Source: Saururus chinensis (Eukaryota; Streptophyta; Magnoliopsida; Piperales; Saururaceae). From it: a stretch of 64,000 nucleotides of DNA. The position numbers were made by a program, and so were the translations under genes. Positions within the stretch are counted from its first letter, which is position 1, and each line of letters begins with the position of its first letter. A model generated the notes under the pieces. That model was not told the DNA's origin. It made no database searches and worked only from the letters and a program-made list of their open reading frames with translations. Positions 54,430 through 64,000 of this stretch are shown piece by piece. The stretch is from positions 34,408,014-34,472,013 of the forward strand of contig CP141144.1 in assembly GCA_035235625.1 (NCBI GenBank), written 5' to 3'.

Positions 54430-56607
54430 TAGGCAATTTGACTACAAGTCTATAACAGTCGCAACTCCAAAGTCATAGCATATAAGAGTAAGTTGGGAAT
54501 TATTTTTAGAAGGGGTAAAGGTGAATATTTTCCCTTGATTTCTTTTGTTTCTACCTTTGGGCAGAGTTTAGCTAAAGTGCATCAGCCATTGATAGATTCA
54601 GGCAGTTAGATCGCATGTTTATTGGCAAAGGAGAGCCATGGACTATGAGCAAATGTGTTGAGTTTTAAGAAGGTTGGCTAGCACCTTTAATGGCTATTAA
54701 GAGAGTGAAAAGCTTCTAGCGTTGAATTGAGATTATCAAGCACCTTGTTGAGGTTTTATAAGCTTTAAATGACCAGAGAGTGGTTATGACCACTTAAGCT
54801 TTGACTAGTGAAAACCTATTAGATGTATCCTTCCTAATTGGTTTGTTGATGACCAAGATGGAGTACATATTTGTAACCTTTGTTATTAGAAGGATTTGAA
54901 ATCCCTTTTGCTGTAAGCAAGAGAGTTTATGAGTGGTGGAGTCTAAGACTCTTTTCACCTCCCTCCAGAGATTTGTGCTCAATAGTGGTTTGAAGGAAGA
55001 TCTCGAGCCTCTAAGATTGTGGATGGCCTTTGATGTAACTACTTTGACAGTAGTGAGTGTGGTGGTTACTAATTAAGATTTTGGGAAGAAGGGAGTGAGT
55101 TTTATGTGGATTTAATGATTTGTTGACTGCTCAGTGAGTAGTGGTAGACTTTCATAAGAAACACGTGATGTTTGTGTGCTCTAAAGGTTCGAATGTCTTA
55201 TTCAGGATGTTTGTAAATAGTCAGCCCTATGCTTTAGGTGAACAATTAAGGCCATGTGATGCACGACTAAAGCTTTTAAAGCCTTTTGACGAGTTTTTGA
55301 GAAGTTGTCTCTAGGATTTAGTCTAAAAGAGCTAGACATTGTCAGGGATTTTTCAAACATGTTCCTTGATGACTTACTAGGTTTTCTGCCTACGAGAATG
55401 ATGGACTTTGCTAAGTTAGTGTTTAGTGCACTCTATGCCTCTAGGGCATCATGTGGGATGACCTACTAGAGCTGATTGAACACAAGGATGAGTCAATAGA
55501 ACTTATTGTTAAGAGGATTGTTCGACCAAGAGATGGTCTTGGGGCTACATTGGCTTTTGTTTGTGAAGTAGGTTGTATCCCTATGTTTATGCATCAATGT
55601 TGTATGTTTAATTGAGTTACTTTTAAGAATAAGTTTATGCTTAGGTTGGATGACCTTTTAAATAAGTTATGGTCAACCAAGATATTTCGAGGATTGACTT
55701 GAGGTCTGATTATCAGCTGCTTAGGTTCTATGACAAGAAAATTCTCAAGATAGAGTTGCAAACTCAGTATGATGATTACAGGTTCCAAAGGATGTCTTTT
55801 AGACTCACCAACACCCTGTTGTAGGTATTGATATGATGAATGTAGTTTTTTTTAGCATATGAAGAGGGACATTAGTGAATGTCTTGTCAGATTCCTAACT
55901 TGTTAGGGTGTTAAGTGAGGGCATCAGAGCCTGCCATGATCCCTATATTCTATGATTCCAGAGTGGAAATGAGTGCTTATTATGATGGGGTGTGAGTATA
56001 GATTGATTATAATGGATTTTGTTGTAAGTTGCCTTGTAAATGCATGGGCATGAGACCATTTAAGTTATTGTGGACTGAATGATGAAGTGGTGGTTTCCTT
56101 CATTCGACCAATGACTAGTTTGAAAGAATTTTGAATGGCTCTTTGGAATGACACTTGTCATTGATTTGAGTTTGTTATTATAACTACTTATTTTGGGATG
56201 ACCCTTGCAAGGTTTTGCTTGAAAATACATTTCATTCATCTACATGTTGGGCTGAGGTAAGTGGGCTATAGATGCTCCAATGTGAATTGTCTAACTCTAT
56301 GCGGATAGGTTGAAGTTAGCCAGATGAGGGCTTCAAACAGCTCAAAGCCAATAAGAGATTTATGCTAATTGGAGGTGAAGTAATCCCCAGTTTGAGTTGT
56401 GAAGCATTTGAGTTAGATCCTTTGATAGACAAGGTAAGTTGTGGATGACAAAGGTCAATCCTATGGCTAAGATTTTGTGGCAAATATCATATTCCTAAGA
56501 TGGCAACTTGAGATGTTCAGGTGTATACAAGAGAGACACCCCAAGGTATTTGCTAATTTAGCTGCACGTTGTAAGTTGATCTTGAAATTTCAAGGATGAA
56601 ATTTTCC
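54430..56607 (+). pseudogene. Decayed gag-pol of A2
   Basis: Short blocks in several frames follow chromovirus order. A gag-like IDRFRQLDRMFIGKGEP lies near 54590. A linker before RT (DFSNMFLDDLLGFLPTRMMD) is near 55345. RT fingers/palm traces at 55615-55830 include RLDDLLNKLW, and across a frame change YDDYRFQRMSFRLTN. An integrase trace IMDFVV is near 56010. Chromodomain-like VKILW and DGNLR blocks are near 56465-56510, and a terminal SRMKFSKEGR is next to the purine tract. Stops are frequent, and the catalytic RT aspartates and most of the integrase core are not readable. The element cannot encode working proteins. Confidence 0.75.
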
Positions 56608-56620
56608 AAGGAGGGAAGAA
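56608..56620 (+). promoter_or_regulatory. Polypurine tract of A2
   Basis: AAGGAGGGAAGAA runs directly into TGTAATGCCCC of the 3' LTR, the expected plus-strand primer position. Confidence 0.85.
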
Positions 56621-59600
56621 TGTAATGCCCCTAATTTTTCTAAAATTTTGTGTGATTTTCTTTCTATTTTTCTAATCAATTTATATGGGAAAATGTGACA
56701 ATTTGGCATATTTGTATTTACATGTTTTACCCTAGTATTTATACCCATAGAGTCAGGTGTGGGGCTTAGTCGCTGGCTGCGGGCCTAATGCTTGCTTTTG
56801 ATGCGAACTTCAGAGGTATGACACATAAACAAGAGGTTAGCGTGTGACGAGGATATAAAAGGAAAATAAAGTATAAATATATGGAACCCGCAATCAGATT
56901 CTAGAAACATTGAGATATCTAGAACATGTTCCAATATGTCCATAAAGAATGAGAGAAATGTGAGAGAGTTTCCAATCACTCCAACATGCCTCCTCCATCA
57001 TAGGATTCTACTAGTTTTTGCTAGAATCCACTTCACCTTGCCGACATGAATCCATTTTTATTGGCTAGAACTGCCATCATGGCCTCATCACTCCTCCATG
57101 AGGTACATGTCTTTTTCTCAATTTTTCTCACTATTAAAATTCATTTTTGAGCCGCCAGAGGGCTTTTCACCGTATTGCCCTCAATTGGACTTATCTTCAT
57201 CCATCTACCAGGATCCCATAGGTGCTAGCTGGGGTCACTATCATGGTCTCCTTCCTCCTCTGCGAGCTATCGGTACTTTTCCTCATTTTTTTCTCATTGT
57301 CTAGTACATTTTTTAGCCATCGGTGTGTTTCTAGTCGGCGTCCAACCTCCAGATCAGCTCCACTCGATCAACCTTGGGCTAGCGGAAGTGATGGGCCATC
57401 CCTCCCAGTCTGGATCAAACTTCTATTGTAATGACCCGACCCAAGCTGGACCCACAAAATCACTATTAGAAAATTTTTCTTTTCTTTGAACCAGGAATCA
57501 ACATCTGTGTGCGAGTGGTACAACATTTTTCTATGCACTATGGAGCTTTAAGGCTTCCTCGTACGTAGACTTAGGTTGTGATGAACGCATACACACAACG
57601 AAGCTTCATAGTTCATCGTGTGTAAAACAGAATTAAAACATATATTTATAATTAATTTGGATCGGGCCAACATTGCATTGCCGTTGGTTGCCTATGTACG
57701 TATTGGATATTATTCCAACACAATCGCATCCACACGTAGTTCTGCCTAACGGCTACTACATACATCAGACATCACAAAATCGTATACGTTAAAATATGTA
57801 TATATTGGTATGTACAAAAAATTGTCATATATCGGAGTCAAGCGGAAATTAATAAACCAAAAACATACATCTCGCTCTTTCACTGAGCGGGATCATAACC
57901 ACACATACACGTCTCTCTTTATCACAAAGTCGAGACCAAACACACATATTAGACGTCCCTCTCTACTCTAGAGCGAGACCACACATGTCATAGCGTATAA
58001 ACGTACATCATGGCATATAAAGCACATATCATGGCATATAGGCACACAACATAGCATATAGGCACATAGCATATCAACCATATAAATCATAGCATAACAC
58101 ACATCATAACTGTCACTTGCCGTTCTATAATTAAAATGAGAGATCAGGAATGCTTACTCTCATCATAACTCGTACGGTATCGGTATCTACGGACAGAATC
58201 CCGTCTTGCTCCGGGTCTCTTTTTCTTGTTCCGGTGTTTGGGCAGGGCCTCCCTTAGTCTCGGGGCATTTCCTCTTTATAAGATCATCAGCTCAGAAAAT
58301 GGAACCCACCATTGTGTAGAACACCTTCGATTTAGTCAAGAACGCCTCTTGAATCAACTAAATCGGAGTTAGGATGGCCAGAAACAGAGAAAATAAAGTT
58401 GGTCGATGCTCGAAGGTAACTGGCAGAGCCTCTCATTGTCTGAGGGAGTTTTCCTCCTTATACAGACTCCAACTCAAAGAAAAGACCACTCCATTGTATA
58501 GAGCACGCTCGATTTAGTAGGAAACGGATCTTGAACGGCCTTAATCGGCCTCAGAAAGGTCAGAAACGGGGGAGGAGAAGTTCTCGGTGAAGGATGGAAC
58601 GAAATGGGGGTATAAATAGCCCCCGAGCCTCACCGAAACTGTGGCTGCGCCGCTGGTTTTGGGCGGTGGCACCGGCCATACACGCGTGGTGCCCACCGAA
58701 TCGCGCTGCGGCGCGCGCCATTTCTTCTTTTTTTTTCTTTATTTATTATTATTTTTAAATGAAAATAAATCTTTAAATTCGCGTATCTCCTTACCCCGGA
58801 ATCGGATTCGCATGTTCTAGGTACCGTTGGACTCGTATCGACAAGCCCTTTGATACTAACCCACTTAAAGCAATAAATCATGCTCTTTCTAAGTGGGTCC
58901 CACTGATATTGCACGTTTCTCAAATATTATAACTTCCGGTCCCGACCTCCGTTTCGCCCGTTCTTTGATTCATTATGCTCGTTTCTTCGAGCTCTACTCA
59001 AATACGGAGGTTTTGATAGTTAAAACCATCTATAATTTATTACAAAAATTACTAATTACCTCTAACCCCCTTGGTTAGATGTAATAAAAAAGCGGGGTGT
59101 TACATCTATGCCCCTTTTGCTCCTCTCCTCCACCCGATTCCACCTCTACCTCACTATTCCTCAATTTTTTTAGACACATTGGGTTTGTCTTGGGTCATTA
59201 CCATCAGCGAGCCATGGGCCATTTGGCTAGTGTGGGCAGACCCCAACTCGGTGACAAAAAGGGCTAGCCCCACTTGGCCCAAATATGATTCTACACGGAA
59301 TGGGCAGATTGCTGCTTTGCCCTATACTGTGCTAGGTGCACAGCTACCCGCACCATTTGTTTTGGTTGTGGGTGGTGATTGGCACTGTTATCATCCCCGC
59401 TGGCCACCACTAGAACCTTAGTCTTGTCACCCTTTTTGGGCTTTAGGCCACCACCATCTAGCTATCTCCCCCTCCCCTTTGGCTGTGTGTGCATGTGGCC
59501 ATGCATTCGTTTTAAGGTTAGGTGACACTTTTGTGCCGAACCATAGGATGACCTTGTCATTGATTGGGTTGACCACTATTGCCCTCAACATCTCCTCCAT

Positions 59601-60242
59601 CCTCAAGCATTGACCCATGTTGTAGACATGAAATAGACGTAGTTGGGTTTTGTCCATGGTAGATTTTGACGTCTTGCGGTTGGGCATATACTTCTCAGCT
59701 GCCACCCATCCTTTTGTTAGTACACCTCGACTTCTAGTCACACTAGCACTTCTTTTGGCACGAACTTTCTCCTGACAGCCATAGTGTGCCGCTGTAAAGA
59801 ACAGATTTTGATGCATTGATCTACGTCACCCCATTTGGCCGTGTTTGCTTTCGGTGACTCCTAAACCCAGATAGGAACTCTCTCTGCTTGGCAATGCTTT
59901 TGGCCACAACTTTGTTGCCAACACCGCCACCATTGTGTGCAAGCCATCAAATGTCATGGATTACAAGGTAGAGTAGCTTTGAACTAGTAATTGCATGATA
60001 GCATACTTTAAATGTGTAGCAACATACTAGGATTGTATGATTCAACGCTTTGGATGTTAAATCATGATCCATTTGCATGATGTAAGAGGATAAATTATGC
60101 TATGTTGAAATGCATATAACATGCATGTGCGTTAAAAAGTAAGTGGATTATGTGTGTGCTAGTGATGTCTAGGAAGTATATTAGTAAGTCACATATGTGG
60201 ATTATGTGTGTGCTAGTGATGGCTAGCGAGTATGTTGGTAAG
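56621..60242 (+). repeat. 3' LTR of A2, interrupted and truncated
   Basis: The LTR-A pieces 56621-57426 and 59105-60242 (about 1.94 kb together) flank solo LTR-C3. They correspond to roughly the first half of the 5' LTR. A TATA box (GATATAAAAGG) is near 56853. The copy stops at GTTGGTAAG (60242), inside the hairpin repeat, where the next chromovirus starts with TG. Confidence 0.85.
57427..59104 (-). mobile_element. Solo LTR-C, copy C3 (1,678 bp)
   Basis: The ends TGTAATGAC and GTGTTACA (plus reading) are flanked by TCTAT (57422-57426 and 59105-59109). Three hairpin units lie at about 57868-57985. A TATAAATA inside a GGGGG/CCCCC inverted repeat is at 58606-58624. It sits inside the 3' LTR of A2. 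Its duplication and ends are perfect, so its boundaries are certain. Confidence 0.95.
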
Positions 60243-60646
60243 TGTCACGGGCAGAAGCTTTGCCCAACCAGGGATGTCCCAGCACAAATCAAGAAAATAG
60301 GGGCGATTCCTTCTTTGGCTAGGAGTCTAGTGCCCTGCTGCTTCTCAAATTCATCCATCCAGGGAAACCTACTTACTTCGACTCCTACTCAAGCTAGGAG
60401 TGTAGCCAAACTACCTGTATGAGTCTTGTCCGCCCTAGGAGTCTGTCCCTAGGTAGAAGTGGTGCCCAGCACACCACTTAGAGTCCTACCTACACTAGGA
60501 CTCTGCCTCAGCCTGCTCTACAAGGAGAGTGAAGCATCCGGAACATCTCCAACCTGCTCCAATGATCTGTCCAAGCCCAAGGGGCTGTGCCAAGGCTGTC
60601 CATTGCCTGGCTGACTTGGCTGTCCGCTACCAAGTCTTGGGGGTAG
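60243..60646 (-). repeat. Probable 3' LTR of relic G
   Basis: On the minus strand a purine-rich AAAGAAGGGGGCAGC (about 60661-60647) is followed by TACCCCCAAGAC, a possible LTR start with TG decayed to TA. The end is CCCGTGACA at 60243. There is no second LTR in the window, so the start is uncertain. Confidence 0.4.
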
Positions 60647-60714
60647 CTGCCCCCTTCTTTATGCAAAAAGTTGAGGGGCTAATAGGCCTCCCCCAACCAA
60701 TCCGCTCGATGTCC

Positions 60715-61240
60715 TCATCGAGGCTAAGTAATCTTGAACCTTGTCTTCAAATTGCCATAATGCGACACCTCGCTCCTAGCTGTTCTCTAACTCCGGAAGA
60801 CCCTTCCACATAACCAAGTAGAAGACCCTCCTATTCTTCTTGCTCAGTCCTTTGACCATCCTGTCCAAAATAGTATGAACCTCTTTCTCAAAAGAAGTTC
60901 TGATAGTAGGCGGTGCTCTCTTCGAAGTGCCTCTGCTGGAATCCTCTAAGTCTTAGTGAAACGGTTCTAGGAAGCTAACATGAAAAATAGGGTGAAGCTT
61001 AAACCGTTTAGGCAACTCAAGTTGGTATGCTAGCTGACCAACTCGCCGCTTCACCTCAAAGGGGCCATCATACTGTTGTATCAGCCCTTTGTGCATATCC
61101 TTCCATCACAGCTTCTTCAAAAGTTGGGGAGTAAGCTTCAACATAACTCTGTCCCCAACCTGAAAGTCAAGAGGTCTCTGATCTCCATCCGCAAACTTCT
61201 TCATCGCTTGATTGCCTTGGCCAAGTAGTCACACACCTCT
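60715..61240 (-). pseudogene. Relic G integrase C-terminus and chromodomain
   Basis: The minus-strand text includes KKFADGDQRPLDFQVGDRV, MLKLTPQLLKKL, YDGPFEVKRRVGQLAYQLEL and HPIFHVSFLEPF, then a linker. A chromodomain-like block follows (RRVFYLVMWKGLPE..., LWQFEDKVQDYLAS). The pattern VGDRV, GPFEV, HPIFHVS and YLVxWKGLP is known from chromovirus integrases. Several stops interrupt it, for example before WKDMHKG and after the phenylalanine-histidine of EPFH. Confidence 0.85.
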
Positions 61241-61302
61241 TCCATCCTCTCAGTCTGCCCTCTAGCCAAGCGATAGGCAGTGGGACACCTGCCTCTTGTC
61301 TG

Positions 61303-62015
61303 CTACAAAGCCACATTTATTGGTGTAAGGGGTTGCTGGCCCATTGCGAACTCAACGGGATTGCTGCCCGTTCCCGAGCTACTATTCAAGTTATAGCAGA
61401 ATTGGGCAACCTCCAGCAAGTCGACCAAAATTTTCTGCTGCACCATCACAAAGTGCCTCAAGTACTCCTCTAAGATGTCGTTCACCTACTTTGTCTGCTT
61501 GTTCATCTGAGGGTGATTGCTGGTTGAAAAGTTGAGTTGTGTGCCCAACATCTCAAACAACTGCGTACAAAATCTACCTATGAAATGAGTGTCTCTGCTG
61601 GCAGTCCCCAATACTTGACAACTTCCTAAAGAAAAGATCCATGGCTGTCTCAGCGTTGCAAGTCTTTGGGGCTACAATAAACATCCCATACTTAGATAAG
61701 CAGGCTACCACCACCATGATAGATCCATAACCCTGTACAATCGGTAAACCAATGATAAAATCCATGGACAAGCTGACCCATGGTCGGTTTGGGATGGGAA
61801 GGGGCTGCAACATGCCCGCTTCCTTTTGTCTCTTCATCTTGTCTTGTTGGCAAACTATGCACATCCTCACGTAGTGCTCTACATCTTCTAGCATCCACGG
61901 CCAGAAGTAGTTCCGAGACAAGAGTGCGTAAGTCCTATCTTGCCTTGGATGACCTGCCCACACAGAGTCATGGATCCATTCAGCAGCGAGCGCCTCAAAC
62001 TCCCAACCAATGGGA
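61303..62015 (-). pseudogene. Relic G integrase zinc finger and core
   Basis: Open stretch 62032-61574 has the HHCC zinc-binding region (HDSVWAGHP, CIVCQQDK), then PLPIPNRPWVSLSMDFIIGL with the first catalytic aspartate and LSKYGMFIVAPKTCNAETA. Frames change after FFRKLSS. A further block at 61485-61303 reads LEEYLRHFVMVQQK and LLEVAQFCYNLN. The segment with the second aspartate and the glutamate is decayed. Its 5' end is the LTR-A4 insertion at 62020. Confidence 0.88.
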
Positions 62016-62020
62016 TGTAA

Positions 62021-63349
62021 TGTAATGCCCAATCCTTTTTCATCACATTTTCCTTAAAATTCAGGAAAATTTTTGCAATATAATGGCTATAAATCGGAAA
62101 ATGATAAATACAAAACCTGTGAAAGCAGTTCAAAATTTAAAACATCACACATCAATCATTTTCCCATCCAAATTTTTACTCATTCGATTAAACATTGTAC
62201 GGCCAAACCAAACATCCTTAGGCGCTACTTGAAAATAAATGTATGAATAAATTCCTATGATCATAGACTTTAAGTAAAAATCTATCCCAGACATCCCTGA
62301 GTGCAAGTCCCATAATAGTCCATAGTTTAATCCAAACTAAAAGTCTAGAATACATACACATTTAAATTCTCATCTCACCCAATACTTTAGATTGTGGCAC
62401 AAAATATACTTCGTAGTAAGTCAAATATACCTGGGTCAAAGGGAAACAACCCATCATAGAAACAAGCATCCATCTCCAGGAGCTCTCCGTCACAAACATG
62501 CAAAAGCTTCCCAAACAACGGGGCCAAAAAAATAGGCTAATGAGTATTTTTATACTTAGTAGGAAAATGTCAGGTAGGGGAGTTCTAAATAGTGAACTCT
62601 GTAAATCCATATATAGATGTGTTCATGCAACTCAAACATGAAACAAATAAGCATATCATAATCATGCTCATACGCATACAATCACTCATATCATCATGAT
62701 AAAATCATACCATCAAACCGATCTTACACATACTCCCTTAATCAGGGTCTTACAAACTTACTTGTACAATTGTACACTTACTCATACAACTTACACATAC
62801 TTGTACGACCTTACTTGTAGACCTTACTAGTACAATCTTACACTAACTCGTATGACCTTACTTGTACAGTCATATGCTTACTCATATAACTTACACATAC
62901 TTGTATGATCTTACTTGTACAATTGTACTCAAAATTATACTCTTACAGTCTTACTCATACTCTACTCTTGCAGTCGTGCTTATACTCATACTCTTACAAT
63001 CATGCTCATACTCATACTCTTATAGTTGTACACATATTATCTACCACTGAAGCTCATTACAACTAATAAGCTCCAGCATTGAAATGGAAAAGAATGCCAC
63101 TGGGGCATCATCTTAACCTTCAGGGAGTGACTAGATGTCATGTACTTTTCCAAAGGCAAGGCACACTAATGCTCATGGGGCATAGGATCAAATAGGTAAG
63201 AGCAGGTCCATGATACTACTTACCTGAGTGAGCAAACATAAACATCCACACATAAGGGGTCATAAATTGCCCACACTTTAGGGGTCTTATAGTGCCATAC
63301 AATTGCCCACCATTATGGGTCTTATAGTGTCACTGCCACTCTTGGGAAG
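62021..63349 (-). mobile_element. LTR-A, copy A4, cut by R3
   Basis: It starts TGTAATGCCC (plus reading; the 3' end of a minus-strand LTR-A) and aligns with 10175-10932 and 16290-16780 of A0. It carries GTAC-type repeats (62750-63040), including the palindrome TGTACAATTGTACA near 62764. TGTAA (62016-62020) precedes it as its candidate duplication. It is interrupted at 63350 by chromovirus R3 at a GCCACTCTTGGG block that is uninterrupted in A0 (about 16770). The rest lies beyond the window. Confidence 0.85.
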
Positions 63350-63656
63350 TGTTGTGCACGACTGTACACGATGCTCAGACTCCTTTTGATTACTTTACTA
63401 CTTTGATTAGTTAGTTGAACAGTAGCCTTTTACTTATTGGTTCACTTTGGGTTTAGATTAAACTGTATGAATCGGGCGGGTTGGGTTGGTTCAACGGGTC
63501 CGGTTCACTAGGAGGGTCGTCTCCCATAAGGGGCGGCCTGAACTCTTGTTTTCATTATGCAATTGGTAATTCAGACTTCTCCCCTTTCTTCTACAATTCT
63601 CCCCTTTCCCTGCACAATCCTCCTTGATATCGATCGTGCCTGCATCGGGCACATCA
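63350..63656 (+). repeat. 5' LTR of R3 (307 bp)
   Basis: From TGTTGTGCACG to GGCACATCA. It is the complement of the R1 and R2 LTR ends and is somewhat shorter than both. Confidence 0.9.
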
Positions 63657-63657
63657 T

Positions 63658-63670
63658 TGGTATCGGAGCC
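63658..63670 (+). promoter_or_regulatory. Primer binding site of R3
   Basis: TGGTATCGGAGCC lies one base after the LTR, one mismatch from the tRNA-iMet site. Confidence 0.88.
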
Positions 63671-63686
63671 TGTGCGATCCTTGACC

Positions 63687-64000
63687 ATGGCGCGTGGCAA
63701 GCAGCCTATGGTGCAGGAGGCGGCGTCAGAGAAGGAGGCACCAGCGCCGACTTCCACAGACAGTCCGCATGCCAGTGCTGCTGTCAGCGATGCCCGATTG
63801 TCAGAAATTCTCACAACGGTGCAAGCACTTGCAGCCGATCTCGCCAGAGTGAAGGTTCAACAGGACGCCATGGCAGCGCGCTTCATGCCAGTTCTGTCTG
63901 CGCCGGCCGCTGTCAACTTGGAGAAGGGCGAGCCCTCGCAGGCCCCGGAGCCAACTCTGACAGCCACCCCAGTACCCGCCGGCGTCAATTTGGAGGGCCG
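63687..64000 (+). CDS. R3 gag, N-terminal 104 codons, open to the window edge
   Basis: ATG 63687 begins MARGKQPMVQEAASEKEAP and stays open for 104 codons to the end of the window. The start is chosen because R2 begins with the same MARGKQ at the same distance from its primer site. The N-terminal region is rich in A, P, E and S. It then has a heptad-like stretch (LSEILTTVQALAADLARVK) that may form a short coiled coil, and a proline-rich part (EPSQAPEPTLTATPVPAG). Capsid and zinc-knuckle parts would lie downstream. R1 and R2 have stops or frameshifts over this region; R3 does not. Confidence 0.85.
   Translation, partial: MARGKQPMVQEAASEKEAPAPTSTDSPHASAAVSDARLSEILTTVQALAADLARVKVQQDAMAARFMPVLSAPAAVNLEKGEPSQAPEPTLTATPVPAGVNLEG

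Larger units (their letters stand above)
50283..60242 (+). mobile_element. LTR-A element A2 (Tekay-like chromovirus, decayed, 3' LTR interrupted)
   Basis: Order: 5' LTR (50283-54414), iMet-type primer site, a 2.2-kb decayed coding region with RT, integrase and chromodomain traces, a polypurine tract, then a 3' LTR from 56621. The 3' LTR contains solo LTR-C3 and is broken at 60242 by another chromovirus. LTRs of about 4 kb, an iMet primer site and a C-terminal chromodomain fit the Tekay/Del group (inference). The internal domain is much shorter than the usual ~5 kb, so it has lost coding sequence as well as drifted. A five-base CTCTT precedes it; the matching end is outside the window. Confidence 0.85.
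60243..62020 (-). mobile_element. Chromovirus relic G (3' part)
   Basis: Minus-strand order from 62020: integrase zinc finger and core, C-terminal GPY/F region, chromodomain, then a probable LTR ending at 60243 with TG (plus reading TGTCACGG). It starts in the A2 LTR after GTAAG (60238-60242). Its 5' part is cut off at 62020 by LTR-A4 and lies outside the window. It belongs to a different chromovirus group from the Reina-like copies, judging by its integrase and chromodomain text. Confidence 0.85.
63350..64000 (+). mobile_element. Reina-like chromovirus, copy R3 (5' end, runs off the window)
   Basis: LTR, primer site and gag start in the same order and sequence family as R1 and R2 but on the plus strand. 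The five bases before it are GGAAG. No damage is visible in the part seen. Confidence 0.9.

Noticed and set aside
60150..60813. Plus-strand frames of about 90 codons over the end of relic G
   Set aside because: They lie antisense to the chromodomain tail and LTR and have no domain.

Overview
This window looks like gene-poor, heterochromatic nuclear DNA of a flowering plant. I found no convincing host gene, no rRNA or functional tRNA gene, and no CRISPR array. The evidence is direct: plant-type LTR retrotransposons (Ty3/gypsy chromoviruses with chromodomains and tRNA-iMet primer sites, an Athila/Tat-like gag, and a Ty1/copia pol relic) fill most of the sequence. CACTA, Mutator-like, hAT and Stowaway-like DNA transposons fill much of the rest. 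I cannot name the species. Family letters (A to D) below are local labels, not database names.

Left part (1-9.6 kb, minus strand). A partial Athila-like LTR (B1) abuts the start of an LTR-C. A polypurine tract, a non-coding internal domain made largely of degenerate tandem repeats, a primer binding site and a second LTR-C follow, which together look like a large non-autonomous retroelement. A 3,011-bp CACTA transposon with a TCA target duplication sits inside it.

Middle-left (9.6-29.7 kb). An Athila-like gag (minus) is split by a roughly 4.6-kb solo LTR-A (10175-20092, duplication AAATG), which itself contains a 5.35-kb Reina-like chromovirus (10933-16284, duplication CTTAC). Next come an LTR-B with an adjacent tRNA-Asp-like primer site and a duplicated flank. 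In the second copy of that flank sit a Mutator-like element carrying foreign sequence (23957-25169, 9-bp duplication) and a hAT element (25402-27716, 8-bp duplication).

Middle (29.7-44.6 kb). This holds an internally deleted Reina-like element (29740-32550), a solo LTR-C with a hairpin-repeat array (33197-35528), an LTR-D with a perfectly periodic 57-bp repeat, and AT-rich sequence I could not assign.

Right part (44.6-64 kb) is a deep nest. A copia relic is split by solo LTR-A (A1) and a decayed full LTR-A element (A2, Tekay-like, about 4.1-kb LTRs). The 3' LTR of A2 contains a solo LTR-C and a chromovirus relic. The chromovirus is cut by another LTR-A (A4), which is cut by a third Reina-like element whose gag is open to the window edge.

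No cooperating gene system is visible. Most coding relics carry stops, frameshifts or deletions; the exception is the Reina-like gag at 63687. The most notable signals are LTR-internal tandem arrays in which each unit contains a short inverted repeat and whose copy number differs between LTR copies.
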